A stretch of 64,000 nt of DNA from Acanthopleura granulata (taxonomy: Eukaryota > Mollusca > Polyplacophora > Chitonida > Chitonidae). Shown here piece by piece: positions 45,915-58,741 of the stretch (positions are counted from its first letter, which is position 1; the number at the start of each line of letters is the position of its first letter). The translations under genes were made by a program, and so were the position numbers. Below the pieces are notes generated by a model. It saw nothing but the letters and a program-made list of their open reading frames with translations. It did no database searches and was not told the DNA's origin. The stretch lies in contig JABBOT010000036.1 in NCBI GenBank assembly GCA_016165875.1, forward strand, positions 479,788 to 543,787. The letters run 5' to 3'.

Positions 45915-46985
45915 GGTGGGTGTCAAAAAAATGCTTCGGCTTTGGCGATTGACTGCTGACCTAGTTTTTAGAACAGAGACATCAATCAGTCAGCATGGGG
46001 TGTTGCACCACAGGAGGGAATTTCACTATCTCAGTTGGTACAGGCGTGGATTTGAAACTCATTCAATTTCAGTTTCTACACGGTTTAAAGTCGATCTACG
46101 GCTAGCATACCAGACTGTAGACCCCACCCTTCCCCCTGGAGGGCCGCAACCCAGATATAACTTGTTATGAACAGAGCGTGGACTGCAGGATAACGTATGC
46201 CTATATATAAACCGTTATGCACGTATGAGTCATGATTTCACACCAGTCATGTATGTAGTGGTGTAGATTCATATACGCTATTTTCCTATAGGCTTGACGA
46301 TAGTATCCCGGATGTCAGTTGGCAGAGATGTCGACTTGCAACCTTCAGAGATCCCTTGTTCAAATCAGCGGGGGGTTAAGGGTTAAAATACCACTCTCCT
46401 GGCCTCGGCTGGCATAGCATACACGCGTTCCTCTCAGGGACACGGTCTCCACGGGAAACCTTGATCTTAGTCCGTATATACTATATAACCTGGTCTAGTG
46501 ACAAGTTGCAGGCGTATTTATTTATACATGATCCACTGTTAGCGTGCAATTCAACTGAATTACAATTCTTTTACCAGTTTCGATGGCGTGGTGGAAAGTT
46601 CTTCTCTGGTTTGGCTGTTTTGTAGATTTTTTCCTGACTCACCCCCCCCCAACACACACACACACTTCCCCCTGATATGTGTTTTCTGTTGGTGGAATTT
46701 CAAAGAATGAGACTGACCATCTCGTGAGAGATAACATTATCCCACAGAGCTTTCGATATAAGATCGTAGATGATGTTTAAATTTTGAATCCGCAAGAACA
46801 CGGACTTCGCCATGTTTGTTCGCTTCGGTCTCTTGCCGGCGAGCGATAAGTTTGCAGGCCACACCTACTAGGTCACAAACGATGTCCCCAGCCTCCACAC
46901 CTACCACCACGGGAACTGCTATGATTGTGGACAGGAGGCCTATACCTGGGGCTCTTAAGCCAAGACTGGTGGTCACTAAAGCTGT
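45915..46985. repeat. Local duplication D1, copy 1
   Basis: Matches 47592-48990 (for example CAGTTGGTACAGGCGTGG at 46034 and 47703). Contains a tRNA-like SINE head near 46310-46380 (AGTTGGCAGAG... TTGTTCAAATC). Confidence 0.85.
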
Positions 46986-46987
46986 TG

Positions 46988-47585
46988 TTCGTTAAGCTGT
47001 CAGATATCGTCAGTTGACCTTGAGCTGTCACAAATTGCGGAGTGAGTAGAAATAGATTGTAGCCTTGCACTGATACATTGTTTATAGATTGTTGCAATAT
47101 GAAGTGGATGATTCACCTGCATCTACAGTGTTTTCAAGGTATCCAGTTTTCACTCCTTTCAGCATCATGTTCAGTTATGGTAAACCAGATACATTTGAGC
47201 AAATTTTGCGCGTTAGATTGACGAAGACAATCCTGATTCTCCAATGTATAAGTGTGTTTGTCTGTCTAAGATATTTTTGTTGTTTGGTCGGACATACCAG
47301 TCATGCAGGACAAAAACTCCCATGAGTCGAAATATGTGACCCCCAGTTTTCGACTTCATGGACATATGAATCACAGGCTTGCGCCAAAATGCAGAATTGG
47401 TATTTTATTCTCTTAGTTACAGTTGTGAGATGGTTGTCTCATCTTACTTATCGTGTAAATTTGTACCGGTGCAATCTTGTGCCGGACGTCTAAAGAAATA
47501 AAGATTTTCACACCGCCTGTCAGTCCGTCATAGACGTTTTCTAGTCATTTTTTAAAACATTTCAAGTTATCGAACTGAAACTTAG
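46988..47585. repeat. Local duplication D2, copy 1
   Basis: Matches 52546-53165: GTTCGTTAAGCTGTCAGAT at the start and GTCCGTCATAGACGTTTTC near the end. No coding family recognised. Confidence 0.88.
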
Positions 47586-47591
47586 AACGTG

Positions 47592-48990
47592 AGTGTAAAC
47601 AAGATGCATGGGCCTTCACGATAGGCTGACGACCCAGTTTATGGAACATAAGCAACAATCAGTCAGCAAGGAGTGTTACACAACAGGGGGAATTTCACTA
47701 TCTCAGTTGGTACAGGCGTGGATTTGAAACTCATTCAATTTCAGTTTCTACACGGTTTAAAGTCGATCTACTGCTGCATACCAGACTGTAGATCTCACCC
47801 TTCCCCCTGGAGGGCCGCAACCCAGATATAACTTGTTATGAACAGAGCGTGGACTGCAGGATAACTTAGGCCTGTATAAACCGTTATGCACGCATGAGTT
47901 ATGATTTCACACCAGTCATGTATGTAGTGGTGTAGATTCATATACGCTATTTTCCTATAGGCTTGACGATAGTATCCTAAAGCTCACTTGGCAGAGAAGG
48001 CGACTTGCAACCCTCAGAGATCGCTTGCTCAAATCAACGGGCGGTTATGGGCTAAAATACCACTTTCCGGGCCTCGGCTAGCATAGCATACACTCGTTCC
48101 TCTCAGGAACTCGGTGTCCAAGGGAAAATTGATCTTAGTGACCGTGTGGTTTGCCAGTAAGCTGCGGATGGCCATAGATTGCCCCGGACTCTGCCCGGTT
48201 TCCTCCCACCATAATGCTGGCCGCCGTCGTAAAAGTGAAATATCTTGACTACTAAGTAAAATACCAATCAAAAAAGTAGATAAATAATAACGGTCTTCCT
48301 AACAGGGACACGATCTGCAAGGAAAACATTCACCTTAGTAACGCTGTTCCTGACAGGAACACAACAACGATAATAAACATTTGCCTCAACAGCCGCACTT
48401 TGATAGGTGTAAACTTAATGATGGGGAATCCCAAACCATATGCACGCGTTCGTTACCTTGACGCGGTAGACATTCACCTTAGCAACTCCGAACACTGGGG
48501 TTGACATGTAGACCTGCACATCAATGCTTACAACCCAAAGCAGGCCGCATATACTCCATGACCTGGCCTAGTGACAAGTTGCAGAGGTATGTATTTATAT
48601 ATGGTCCACTGTTAGCGTGCAATTCAACTGAATTACAGGCCTTTCACCAGTTTCGATGGCGCGGTGGAAAGTCCTTCTCTAGCTTGGCTGATTTGTATAT
48701 CTTTTTTTCCTCACTCACAACCGCCCCACCCCCACCCCCACCCCCCTGATAAGTGTTTTCTGCTGGTGGAATTTCAAAGAATGAGACTGAATTTTTCGTC
48801 CGAGATAACATTATCCAAGAGAGATTTGGACATAATGGTCGTAGATGGTGTTAAATTTTGAATCCGTAACAACACGGATTTCGCCGTGTTTATTCGCTTT
48901 GGTCGCTAGGCGGCCGCGGGAGCTGCTATGATCGTGGACAGGAGACCTATGTCTGAGTCTCTTAAACCAAGACTGGCGGTCATTAAAGCC
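47592..48990. repeat. Local duplication D1, copy 2
   Basis: Directly follows D2. It is longer than copy 1 because it holds extra SINE body (48130-48285) and following sequence to about 48500. Confidence 0.85.
47980..48285 (+). mobile_element. tRNA-headed SINE with mollusc-type body
   Basis: Head: CTTGGCAGAG and TTGCTCAAATC at 47989-48035. Body: GCTGCGGATGG, CTCTGCCCGGTTTCCTCC and ATGCTGGCCGCCGTCG up to an A-rich end. In D1 copy 1 only the head part is kept. Confidence 0.65.
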
Positions 48991-49635
48991 GTATGAAGGC
49001 CATCAATTATATTCACAGTGCGCCGTGGTTTTTCCACAAGATGGCTCACTTATCTCTCTCATCCTGCAGTCGTGTTTTTTCAAGGTTGTTATTTCCAGTC
49101 TGTACGACCTGTAGTTTACCTTTGTAGGTTGTTCATTAACAGTTCTCTCTGCCAGCAACCATTTTTGAATTGGAAGGCGTAAATATTTCCATTCTCGCCT
49201 TGTTCATCGAAGTTAGCTGCGTCCTCGAGAACCGCATGTGCAAGAGATAAACAATTAGCTCCCGCGGCGTCATATATTATTGTTCACTCCGATCTCGAAT
49301 GTGTAATGTTGCGCGTATATATGTAGTATCTACCTCCCTCCCCCTTATGTCCAATAGACTAACAGTAAGCTAAGACAGGCTGTTAGAACGCAGTGCCTTG
49401 TGTTATGGGGGAGTGTGACAGTTATCTCCGAGTTTACGCCCTCGCCTGTTACTGGGGTGTATATCAGGGGGCTGGGTCCCGCGCCTGTCCATCCCATGCT
49501 GTTGGATTCTCGGACGTGCTCACCTTATTCAGATGTGCAAATACCTCGTGGTGTGGCACCAGTTAGCCTTGGCTCTACCAGTTATAGGCCTGTTTGAGAA
49601 TTTGAGACCTGTGCGAGATGCTGTCGTATAATGAT
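48991..49635. other. Non-coding
   Basis: No family recognised. Confidence 0.4.
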
Positions 49636-49934
49636 ATTATTAGCACCAGTCTCTACCCACACACGGCCAGTTGCTCTGCTCTGACGTTACTATCACCAGT
49701 CTCTACACACACACGGCCAGTTGCTCTGCTCTGACATTACTAGCACTAGTCTCTACCCACACACGGCCAGTTGCTCTGCTCTGACGTTACTATCACCAGT
49801 CTCTACACACACACGGCCAGTTGCTCTGCTCTGACATTACTAGCACTAGTCTCTACCCACACACGGCCAGTTGCTCTGCTCTGACATTACTAGCACTAGT
49901 CTCTACACACGCACGGCCAGTTGCTCTGCTCAAC
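49636..49934. repeat. 50-bp tandem repeat, six units in dimers
   Basis: CTCTAC recurs exactly every 50 bp (49651, 49701 ... 49901). CCCAC-type units alternate with ACACAC-type units; the dimer at 49651-49750 is repeated at 49751-49850. Confidence 0.95.
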
Positions 49935-50596
49935 ACAAGGCGAGAGCCCAAGCTTTATAAACCTATTTGTTGAGAGTGCAAACGTTGTAGTATCGGCGAA
50001 TCACGTCATTTCGAACACCATTAAATAGGATAGAACTCTCTGAGCCGATATTCGTCCATAGTAGTTAGTTTATCAGCTTAAGTAGAACGACTTCATACCG
50101 ACACTCCTGATTATTAAGAGTGTGAGGTAAAAGGAGTGAGCTGTTATTTTATCCCCACTTATATTAATAAACATAACGGAATAAGAACAGTATTTAATTC
50201 TAAAGCAAAAATACCACACAGGTGGTGTGTACAAGCCTTTTGGCTCAAGTACGATATCTGGGCACTCTGTCATCAAGCCTGACGAACCTATCCTCTACCA
50301 CCTAGACGGTAAACAGGAGGTGGGTTTTGCTCGGAAAGAACTGCCTGTGGTGCCGCAGGACACTCTGCTGTCAGATGGGGCTCTATAGCGCGGCTAGGGG
50401 CTATTCTAAGTAAGCGTCCATACCGGTGGACAGAGTACCCTTGTGCCCTTTCCCTGGTGTGTTACTTTCATTTTTCGCAATCCATCGCTTGCTGTCGAAG
50501 GGGACCCTGTTCAGATGCTGACCGTGGATGCGTTGTCATTCATGACGGAAGGAAATCTTTCTGAAGAGGGCCTTTGCTCGTGGTGGATATTTTTCT
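49935..50596. other. Non-coding
   Basis: Short ORFs only; the plus ORF at 50443-50733 is the shadow of the polymerase relic. Confidence 0.4.
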
Positions 50597-50958
50597 TTAC
50601 GACATTCTTTTCACGCCTATGGCGTTTAAAATGTTTTTCTCACCGGCCGCCAGTATGGAGTACATTTTGGGGTGCAGGCCAACAGACTCAGCAATGGGGC
50701 GTCCGGAACACTCATCCTTCATCTTGCCTATAACCTTCTTATTTTTTTGACTGTGAAGTGGGTGGTCCTTCTGATAGTCAGACGTGTCGTAGAGACGCGC
50801 ATGCTCAGCCAAGTCCTTGTGAACATTATCATTCTGGATCCTAAGTAGGAGGAGTCTCTGCCAGTGTACAGGAGCTCATATCGATCTCCATATTGCTTCG
50901 TTTTATGGGTATAGTAAAAGTCGTGCATCAGATGTTTGGAGAGATCCACGAAGATCAT
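50597..50958 (-). pseudogene. Type-B DNA polymerase fragment (Polinton/Maverick-like)
   Basis: Two minus-strand frames. The first (50728-50958) reads FVDLSKHLMHDFYYTHK then YGDRYELLYTGRDSSYL, the motif-C palm block; the expected first Asp of YTDTDS is Gly. The second (50597-50812) reads YDTSDYQKDHPL, KKVIGKMKDE and VGLHPKMYSI, which normally follow motif C in protein-primed type-B polymerases of Polinton/Maverick-like elements. The frameshift and altered catalytic residue make it dead. No other Polinton gene (integrase, capsid, ATPase) was found. Confidence 0.65.
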
Positions 50959-52545
50959 TCCCAGGGATATGTAAAACTACACGTTTGTGTAGTGGAGCAC
51001 CTAGCTGTCCTTATTAGAGGTTGAAGACCAGTTCAATCTCAGTAGAAAGTGGCCTCTGTGGGAGAGGGGCTCCAGCGCGGCGTTATGCCTCAAATATACT
51101 CTAAGTAATCTAATAGGAGAACATTTGTAAGCTAAACGGACAACTATTAAGACATGATGAAGATAATCATTTAATATCTAAGACCTGCGTTTCAGATGTT
51201 GACTCACAGTTAAAACTAGTTCAACGATCTACATGTACGCCGACTTTAGAATAGCAAGTTAAAACTGGCTTGAGCGGAGCTCCAGGGAGGGTGGTGAGCG
51301 CCCCCATCTATCAGCCAGTTTCTGCGCAGGTTCCTATTCGGTCTAAACTTGAAAAAACCTTGTCAATTTCAACGCGGTGTGCCTTTGGCTTGCTTGTTTC
51401 ACGGGCAGATTTAAAGGGAGATACCGAAAGCGGGCTTTATTTCTATGAAAACACAAATGAAATGGAGGTGGCCCAGAGCCACCATCATTATACTACTGAC
51501 GTAAATTTCGTCATCCCCGCTGACCCTCGTGTTGAAGAATGCCATGCTCCCTAAAAACAGGTAACAGCCGTCCTAGGATTCCTTAGGGTCGTTTTCCTAA
51601 ATGTCAAGATATTGAATGTTGTATCTGGTGTTTCATGTGTTATTTTGTAAGCCAATTACAGCCGAAAAATCTGACCTGTTAGTGTAAAGATAATTTTAAA
51701 TGAGTTATCTCCCTTGCATCATGTCACTATTGTGACCAGCCCACTGAGAGTGCTATTAGCATGTTGTACCCATCCTCTGTGAAAGACCCCTCCTTGTGTA
51801 CAGATAATTTTACATTCGTTATCTTCCCTGTACCAATTGATTGTGTTGTTAGCCCAGGGTTCTGTATAAACCTAGTGTGTTGTACGTTTCTCTGACGACA
51901 TATAATATAAAATAGACAAAGCGTTGGTGGGAACACAAGGAGCTACCCTCATCACCTGGATAAGTCACACATTTTGTATCACCAACTATGATGCTGTCGT
52001 CGCTAAGTACTCGAGTTTACTCTCCATGCTGTATTCCTGCCATTGATGTGTTTTAGCTGATATCATGATCCGATATAAACAGACTGACTGCGTTCTTTAG
52101 TCACTCGCATGACTGATGCATTTCTATTTTCAATAATTGCTAATTGTATGGCATGCTACCTGCTTTTTTGAAATACATGTATATTTAATATTTCAAAATC
52201 TTTAGATTCTAGTTAGCTGTCTGAGTTAGCTGTCTGATATTGTCAAAGTCGTGCAGTAGAGTAGTTCCAGACACACACAATGCATCGTGTAAGTATCGTG
52301 CTATAGCAGTCTTGGTTAAGGTGTAGTTTACACCAGGTATGTGGAGGCAAATGTTAATTTAACTCTGTAGAACACACAATTAGATTTCCAGAATCAGTGA
52401 AGACTGAGAATATTGACGTCAATTATTCACAACAATATTCTGAATTTTGTTCTCCTGTGGAGATCACACATGTTTCAACACGAGCAGAAACGGGATTATT
52501 CCAAAGAGGGAGTCATTGAAAACAAATAACCTTATTATTAAATGT
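50959..52545. other. Non-coding
   Basis: The plus ORF at 51270-51554 has no recognised family. Confidence 0.4.
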
Positions 52546-53165
52546 TGAGTTCGTTAAGCTGTCAGATGCCGTCAATTGACCTTGAGCTCTCACAAATTGC
52601 GGAGTGAGTAGAAATAGATTGTAGCCTTGCACTGATACATTGTTCATAAATTTTTTATGGATTGTTGCAATATAAAGTGGATGATTCACATGTATGTACA
52701 TGTATTTTAAAGGTTTCTGTCTTTCACACCTTTCAGTATCATGTTCAGCTATGGTAAACCAAGTACATTTAAGTAAATCTTGTGCGTTAGATTGACGAAG
52801 GCATTCGTGATTCTCCAGTGTATAAGTGCGTTTGTCTGTCTAAGATATTTTTTATTGTTTGGTCGGACATGCCAGTTTTGCAGAACTAAAACTCCCGTGA
52901 GTTGAAATATGTGACCCCCAGTTTTCGACTTCATGGACATATGAATCACAGGCTTGCGCCAAAATGCAGAACTGGCATTTTATTCTCTTAGTTACAGTTG
53001 TGAGATGGTTATCTCATCGCACTTATCGTTTAAATTTGTACCGGTGCAATCTTGTGCCGGACGTCTAAAGAAATGAAGATTTTCACATCGTCTGTCAGTC
53101 CGTCATAGACGTTTTCTAGTCATTTTTTGAAAACATTTGAAGTTATCAAATTGAAACTTAGAAAA
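52546..53165. repeat. Local duplication D2, copy 2
   Basis: Same orientation as 46988-47585, with a few small indels. Confidence 0.88.
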
Positions 53166-54765
53166 CTTACAGATATGCTACCCTGTATTCAGTTCAGGCA
53201 AACATATGGCTGTCTTTGTTCAGATCTGCACAAACACCTTTACTTTTGTAATTGGTAGAGGAAGCCATAATTATATTTTAATAAAGTCATGTGCCCGTCT
53301 GTGTCTTATGTATTCATAGAAGAATAGCTCAGTGACTGAGAAAGGTCAGGTGTGTGGCAGAGGATTATGTCTTCGTGACAGCCAGAATTTCAGCAATCAG
53401 ACGTTGTTTGAACAAATAGAACGGGAGTTCTATTTTTTACAGCACACCACATATATGATATGATGGTATGATCAATAAAATGCTAGACACCAGAATGCGT
53501 TTATTTTCATGTCTTACGGATAAATGGGAATTGTTGGGCTTTTCAGTATAAAACACATGGCAATACCCTACTCTTAGAATATATGCATTTTTTTGCCCTA
53601 ACATCCTATCATACAGAAACATAAAAAGAGCAACTACAGCCTCGTATGCTTGAAGGATTGCAGTTCGGGTTTTCCTCACTGTGTTTTATAATCTCACAGA
53701 TTGACACACGTCACATATTCATGAGCACAAAGGGCCTTTGAGTTGATCAGCTACATTCCCAAGAGCACTGTTCGTTTCTTCACGGTGTACTTTACGGCCT
53801 CTTCGGTTCAAATCTGGATGACACGTGCCTTTGTTGAGCGTTACACAGCCTGAAGTTTGGCCCGACAAATAAACTGAAAACAACTTAGCTGTGTATGGCG
53901 TCCCATGTTATTCGGTAATGGTTCAAGTGTGCGACAGGGCTGCCATAACAAGAGAATTTAAAACTGGGTGATGAGTTTTTAAGGGTTTCTGCATGCATGA
54001 AAGGGTCAAATCTCATCTGAATTTTTTTTCTTATTTTCTGGGGGGGGGGGGACCTGGGGACGTTTGTTTGTGTGCATTTTAAGAGGATGGGGGATTATTT
54101 AACAACTTTTTACCGTCCTTCTTCCCAGGAAAACGAAAGCAAAGATGTACACACATCCTGCTAATCAACATTACTACACCAGTAACGCTTGGCGTATACA
54201 CTCTCACAGCTGATGTATGTTCCTTTTTCAAAGTGCTTATTACTCCAAAATACCAAAAGATTACGTGTTACCCTTACTTGTAGATAACACAGTACAGATC
54301 AACTGCACACTCATACATTGTTCTGCTCGCCAGTTGTGCACAGCGACACAAACGACGCCTTGAGCAATGTTACAAGATTTGGACATTTTAACAGCTACAA
54401 AGCTCCAGTGTTAGAGAGAAATGTCTAACTTGACTATGACGTGCAGCTAACCGGTTTTTATGCTTAACCTTATGCAATGTATCGACAAAACAGCAGCCTT
54501 ACATCCCAGAGCTTCATACAGGTGTATGTATGTCATAACTCTAACAAGATTTAAAATGTAAAACTCACGCTATGTCTTTAATTTTCAGAGTTTAAGGCGT
54601 TTTAACACCTCACTGAAATGCTTTTAACTCGCGAAAATTATTCAGAACTCCTCGAGGAAATGGTTTTGAAAACTCCACCATAATAGTTTTGAACACTAAT
54701 GGGCTGAACCTATGATTGTAACGGAGCTGAGAGTCCTGATGATGGTCTTCAAACTTAACTGGCTG

Positions 54766-55003
54766 TCAGCATTGCATTCAGCCGGCTGTAGACAGCAGGT
54801 CAGCATTGCATACAGCCGGCTGTAGACAGCAGGTCAGCATTGCATACAGCCGACTGTAGACATCAGGTCAGGACTGCATACAGCCGGCTGTAGACATCAG
54901 GTCAGCATTGCATACAGCCGACTGTAGACAGCAGGTCAGCATTACATACAGCCGGCTGTATACAGCAGGTCAGCATTGCATACAGCCGGCTGTAGACATC
55001 AGG
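54766..55003. repeat. 34-bp minisatellite, seven units with palindromic core
   Basis: TCAGCATTGCATACAGCCGG plus CTGTAGACAGCAGG repeats seven times (238 bp). Most units contain ACAGCCGGCTGT, a 12-bp perfect palindrome. Not seen in D3 copy 2. Confidence 0.95.
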
Positions 55004-56429
55004 GAATGTACCGAATACAGCAGGGATTCATCATTTTGAACAATTCTTTTGCCGATATTGTGAAGACATTTCCTTAAGCAATCTAGGCTTGTTACTGGGC
55101 AGGAAAACTTTCAACGAAATCTTGTCATTGTTAGAAAATAACAATCCCGAGGCGGACTTATTACTAACTCATCCTGTCAAATTACTGCAGTCTTCGGTTC
55201 AAAACGTAAGTATTGTGAAAAATGAGTTCCACAGAAATCTAGGACGGTCCAACTGGGCCAGAAACGCTTCAAACTAATAACACTTACAGGGCTACCTTTT
55301 GTTAAAACCTCTGTGACTTAAGAGCAAGATAAAATGTTGAAAATTGAGTCTATTGCTGTCCTAGGTTATAAACACAAAGCAGTATGCTAAAACCGATAGT
55401 GTACGCTTAACCAGAGAAGACGGAAACAACTCTTTCTGTCATTTCCGCTTTGCACTGTGCGCCTAAACCAAATGCCGACGTGTAACTACAAATGACGCTG
55501 CCTTTTCAAACGATCTTGACGTCATCATATTATAAATGCCCAGGTCACGTCTGCCTGATTCGACGTCATATAAGAAATATTATAACGTCAAACAAGAAAA
55601 GTTTTAGAAAAAGGGACAAAGATTTTGTTTTTTAAGAAGTCTACATATATCGTCTAGGTACATTTACTACATTTGGAAACTTACCTAATATATGTTTTGT
55701 AATATAAAACCAATTCACCCTTGTTTCCCATGAAATTTCACTGTTATTACGTCCTTTTAATGCTATGATCATGTAAAAATCAAAATCTTGACCTCATGTG
55801 CCGACCAAGTTGGAAGGTAAGCAACGGATTGCCAGACTTGAAATATTATGACGAATATATTATCCAACTAATTTCTGATAATCCATTTCCTTAAGAAATA
55901 TTTTGATTCACGTAGTCATATTTTATCATAATGGGAATTCCCTCAGGAAAGTCTTGGCATTCAGTGGGTTAAGTAGTAACCATAGTCTAGTGATATTTGT
56001 TTTGTAACCCGGTTTGTTGATCAAAAGTGTGTTCTAAATATTTCACTTACGTAAATAAGATGACAATTCTGTCATAGTTGAACAGATATTTTGGCCATAC
56101 GCGATATCTGACCACAGATCTACAAAGTCCAAGCCTAGTTTATTAGCAAGTAGACAGCGCAGGGTAGGTGTAATATTTCCACCCCACCACAACAGCAATT
56201 CTGATTATCCATAAAAACAGTATTTCCACGAATTGTAGCTTTTTTTCTGGCTATTACGTACACGCCACTTTCTTTTTGTTGGACTGCAACATTTTCTGTT
56301 CACAAACTTCTGTTCAAATATACACAATTATAGACCAGCTCACGCATCATGATCGCTCAGGTAACCTGTATACATGGACTTAAATGACTCATAGAGCGTG
56401 CTAATAAATAACGTGGGGATTCAACATTT

Positions 56430-56725
56430 ACTGTTTTAATTGACTGCTCACAGTCTGACTGACTGTCCTTAATTCTGCCAATAGCCTTCATTAATGTTCA
56501 CAGCTCAAACATTATTGTCACTGGCTATTCACAGTTCAGGAAACAGAATTACCAATTTGTAATAACCTGGTTAAATATTCATAATTCAGGTATTGCTCCT
56601 ACTAAATATGAACAGTTCTGGAAATAGCCTTACTGACTGTTGAAAGTTCTGCTCGTAGTTTTACCGACTGGTCACAGTTCTGGCTATAGCCTTACTGACT
56701 CTTAACTATTCTGCTAACACATGTA
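56430..56725. repeat. Diverged ~30-bp minisatellite, short allele (D3 copy 1)
   Basis: Units of the type ACTG-TTCACAG-TTCTGG-TAATAG-CTTACTG, about nine copies. Confidence 0.75.
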
Positions 56726-56949
56726 GAATAGTAAAGTCGTGATCACGGGTTTCAGTACGGAATAATAGGTCCGACTTGAAACTTACCAGTCTGGGATCCA
56801 CATGTAACCATTTATATACTACAGTTTTCCAAGAAAGCTGGTATGTCACCAGTCCCCTGTAATCATGGAAATTCTAGAATTAAACTACCAAGATGAAAAA
56901 GTTACGAGAATATAAATGAATTAAAAAAGAAGCAAATATACAATGTGTG

Positions 56950-57010
56950 ACGATTTTTACAACTCTTACATAATTCACGGCCACATATAATGGTGTAGGT
57001 GATTGTATTT
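56950..57010 (-). pseudogene. Ankyrin-like scrap
   Basis: Minus frame reads TPLYVAVNYVRVVKIV, ankyrin-like, with stops upstream and no clear splice sites. The D3 duplicate near 61850 reads TPLDVAVK. Could be chance. Confidence 0.2.
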
Positions 57011-58507
57011 ATCAAGTTTGAAAGATGTGTCTTCCGCTGACAAGTTGAGTAATTATTCGGAGGAAAATATTCAAGAAAATGAGAAGAGGATCTTTCATGG
57101 TTTTTGGTCGCCTTCTTCTTATGTAATACCAAAACGGTAGTGGAATTTTGTGCAGATAGGATCAGTTTAAGATGCTCTTCATTCGAATAACGCAGATTGA
57201 TGTACACATCGGCAACTTCCGCATTTATTCTCGATCGTATTTATTGCATGTTTACGTGCTTACCAGATAAGTTCTGTTTCTAGTTTACCTGTAAATCATG
57301 TATATGTGTACACAGGTAAGGTATGTCGTTACCTGTGACACACACCGGAATTCATAAAGGGTATTATACACCTTTATGTACATACACCTATATATGTATG
57401 TAGGCCAGGTTTTCTGATCATCTAAAACTCTGGTCTACGTGCCGAATTATCACTGATAGAGCATTAAGTATCGGATAAACCTATGAACTGTATATTGAAG
57501 ACAAAGGTTAAGGTAGAGCGATCATATAATATCAGTCTGTCGGGAAAGTTACATTAACCTTTTTTCGAACGTTATAAACCAGTGAAATAACACACGAAAC
57601 TGGGGATTGACGACGTCGTGGTAAACATCGCATATGTTGCTATGATCAGTAAAATGTTAGACGTCAGACTGTGTTTATTTTAAATCTCTTGTTGTAATCT
57701 TTTCAGTACTAACCACATTACAATACCTTCCCCTTAGAATATGTGCATTTTTGCTGGCCCTAACTCTGATGCTCAACTCTTCTGTATTTTTCTTTGAACA
57801 CGTGCTTTTAAACTACAGGCTGGATTTTTTTCTTCAATAGAAGTGGGGATACCATGCAAAAATGTAGAAAAGAAAAGCTATAGACTCATCTGCCTGAAAT
57901 ATTGCAGCTGGGGTTTTCCCGACCGTGTTTTATAATCTCACAGAGTGACAGATCGACGCGTACTGTGGCCTCTCAGTTGATCAGCTCAGTTCCCAAGAGC
58001 ACCGTTCGTTTCTACTCATTTGTACATTACGGCCTCCTCATTTCACCACCTGAATACACATAGTCTATATTTGTAGAGGTGACTTTTTACAAGGTTACAA
58101 AGCGTGAAGTTTTGTTTGACAAATAAATTGTAAACAACTTAACTATGTATAGAGGGACCAATCCTGGAGTCAGGACTGCCATAACAAGAGAATTAAAAAC
58201 TGGGTGATGAAATGTGCCGTTTGCTTAGAGTTTGGGCACAAATGAGACTGCCGCATTTCATCTTATTTTGTTTTTTTTTTCGCTACCAGGGTTTAAATCC
58301 CTATACATCCTCCCCAACACGAGGATAACATACAATATCTACCTTGTGATCCCCTGAGGTTTAGTAGTTTGAATTTGTTGTCTTAGGCAGGTGATAAGGC
58401 TATCCCACGTGTATCAGTTACTGCATGTCGCAATCCCACTATCGCTGAGCAGAAAGATCTGTGTGTTGTTGACATGCTGATATAACACAGGTAACCGATA
58501 GCATATG

Positions 58508-58741
58508 CTAGTTAAATATATTCCCCACTAACAATAGGCGTAGCATGTCTGCTTTCTTAATACATGAAATAATGTCTCCTCCGATCAGATCTACCAGATG
58601 TTGCTTTTCAGAACAATTATTAAGACAACAAGCTGATAAAAAACGCGTGTAGGTGCCTGTACCCGGCGTCAATCCAAGGCAACGTAGACATTCCATACAA
58701 GCATAATGTTGGTTGCGCTGATCTTTTATTGGATGTCCCAT
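58508..58741 (-). CDS. Small ORF of unknown function (77 aa)
   Basis: ATG-initiated and cysteine-rich (eight Cys, including CMECLRCLG and CCLNNC). No splice signals, family or counterpart in D3 copy 1 recognised. May be chance. Confidence 0.2.
   Translation of the reverse strand: MGHPIKDQRNQHYACMECLRCLGLTPGTGTYTRFLSACCLNNCSEKQHLVDLIGGDIISCIKKADMLRLLLVGNIFN

Larger units (their letters stand above)
53440..57620. repeat. Local duplication D3, copy 1
   Basis: Collinear landmarks with 57630-62110: GATCA.TAAAATG.TAGAC (53470/57648), CATTTGGAAACTTACCTAAT (55671/58766), TTCACGGCCACAT (56982/61846). Large indels change the offset from about 3.1 to 4.9 kb. Confidence 0.8.

Noticed and set aside
49636..49934. 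CRISPR-like array (regular 50-bp period)
   Set aside because: Whole units are conserved with no unique spacers; it is an ordinary minisatellite.
57001..57207. 101-codon minus ORF at 56902-57207 as a gene
   Set aside because: Not maintained in the D3 duplicate and no domain seen; only a weak ankyrin-like scrap in another frame.
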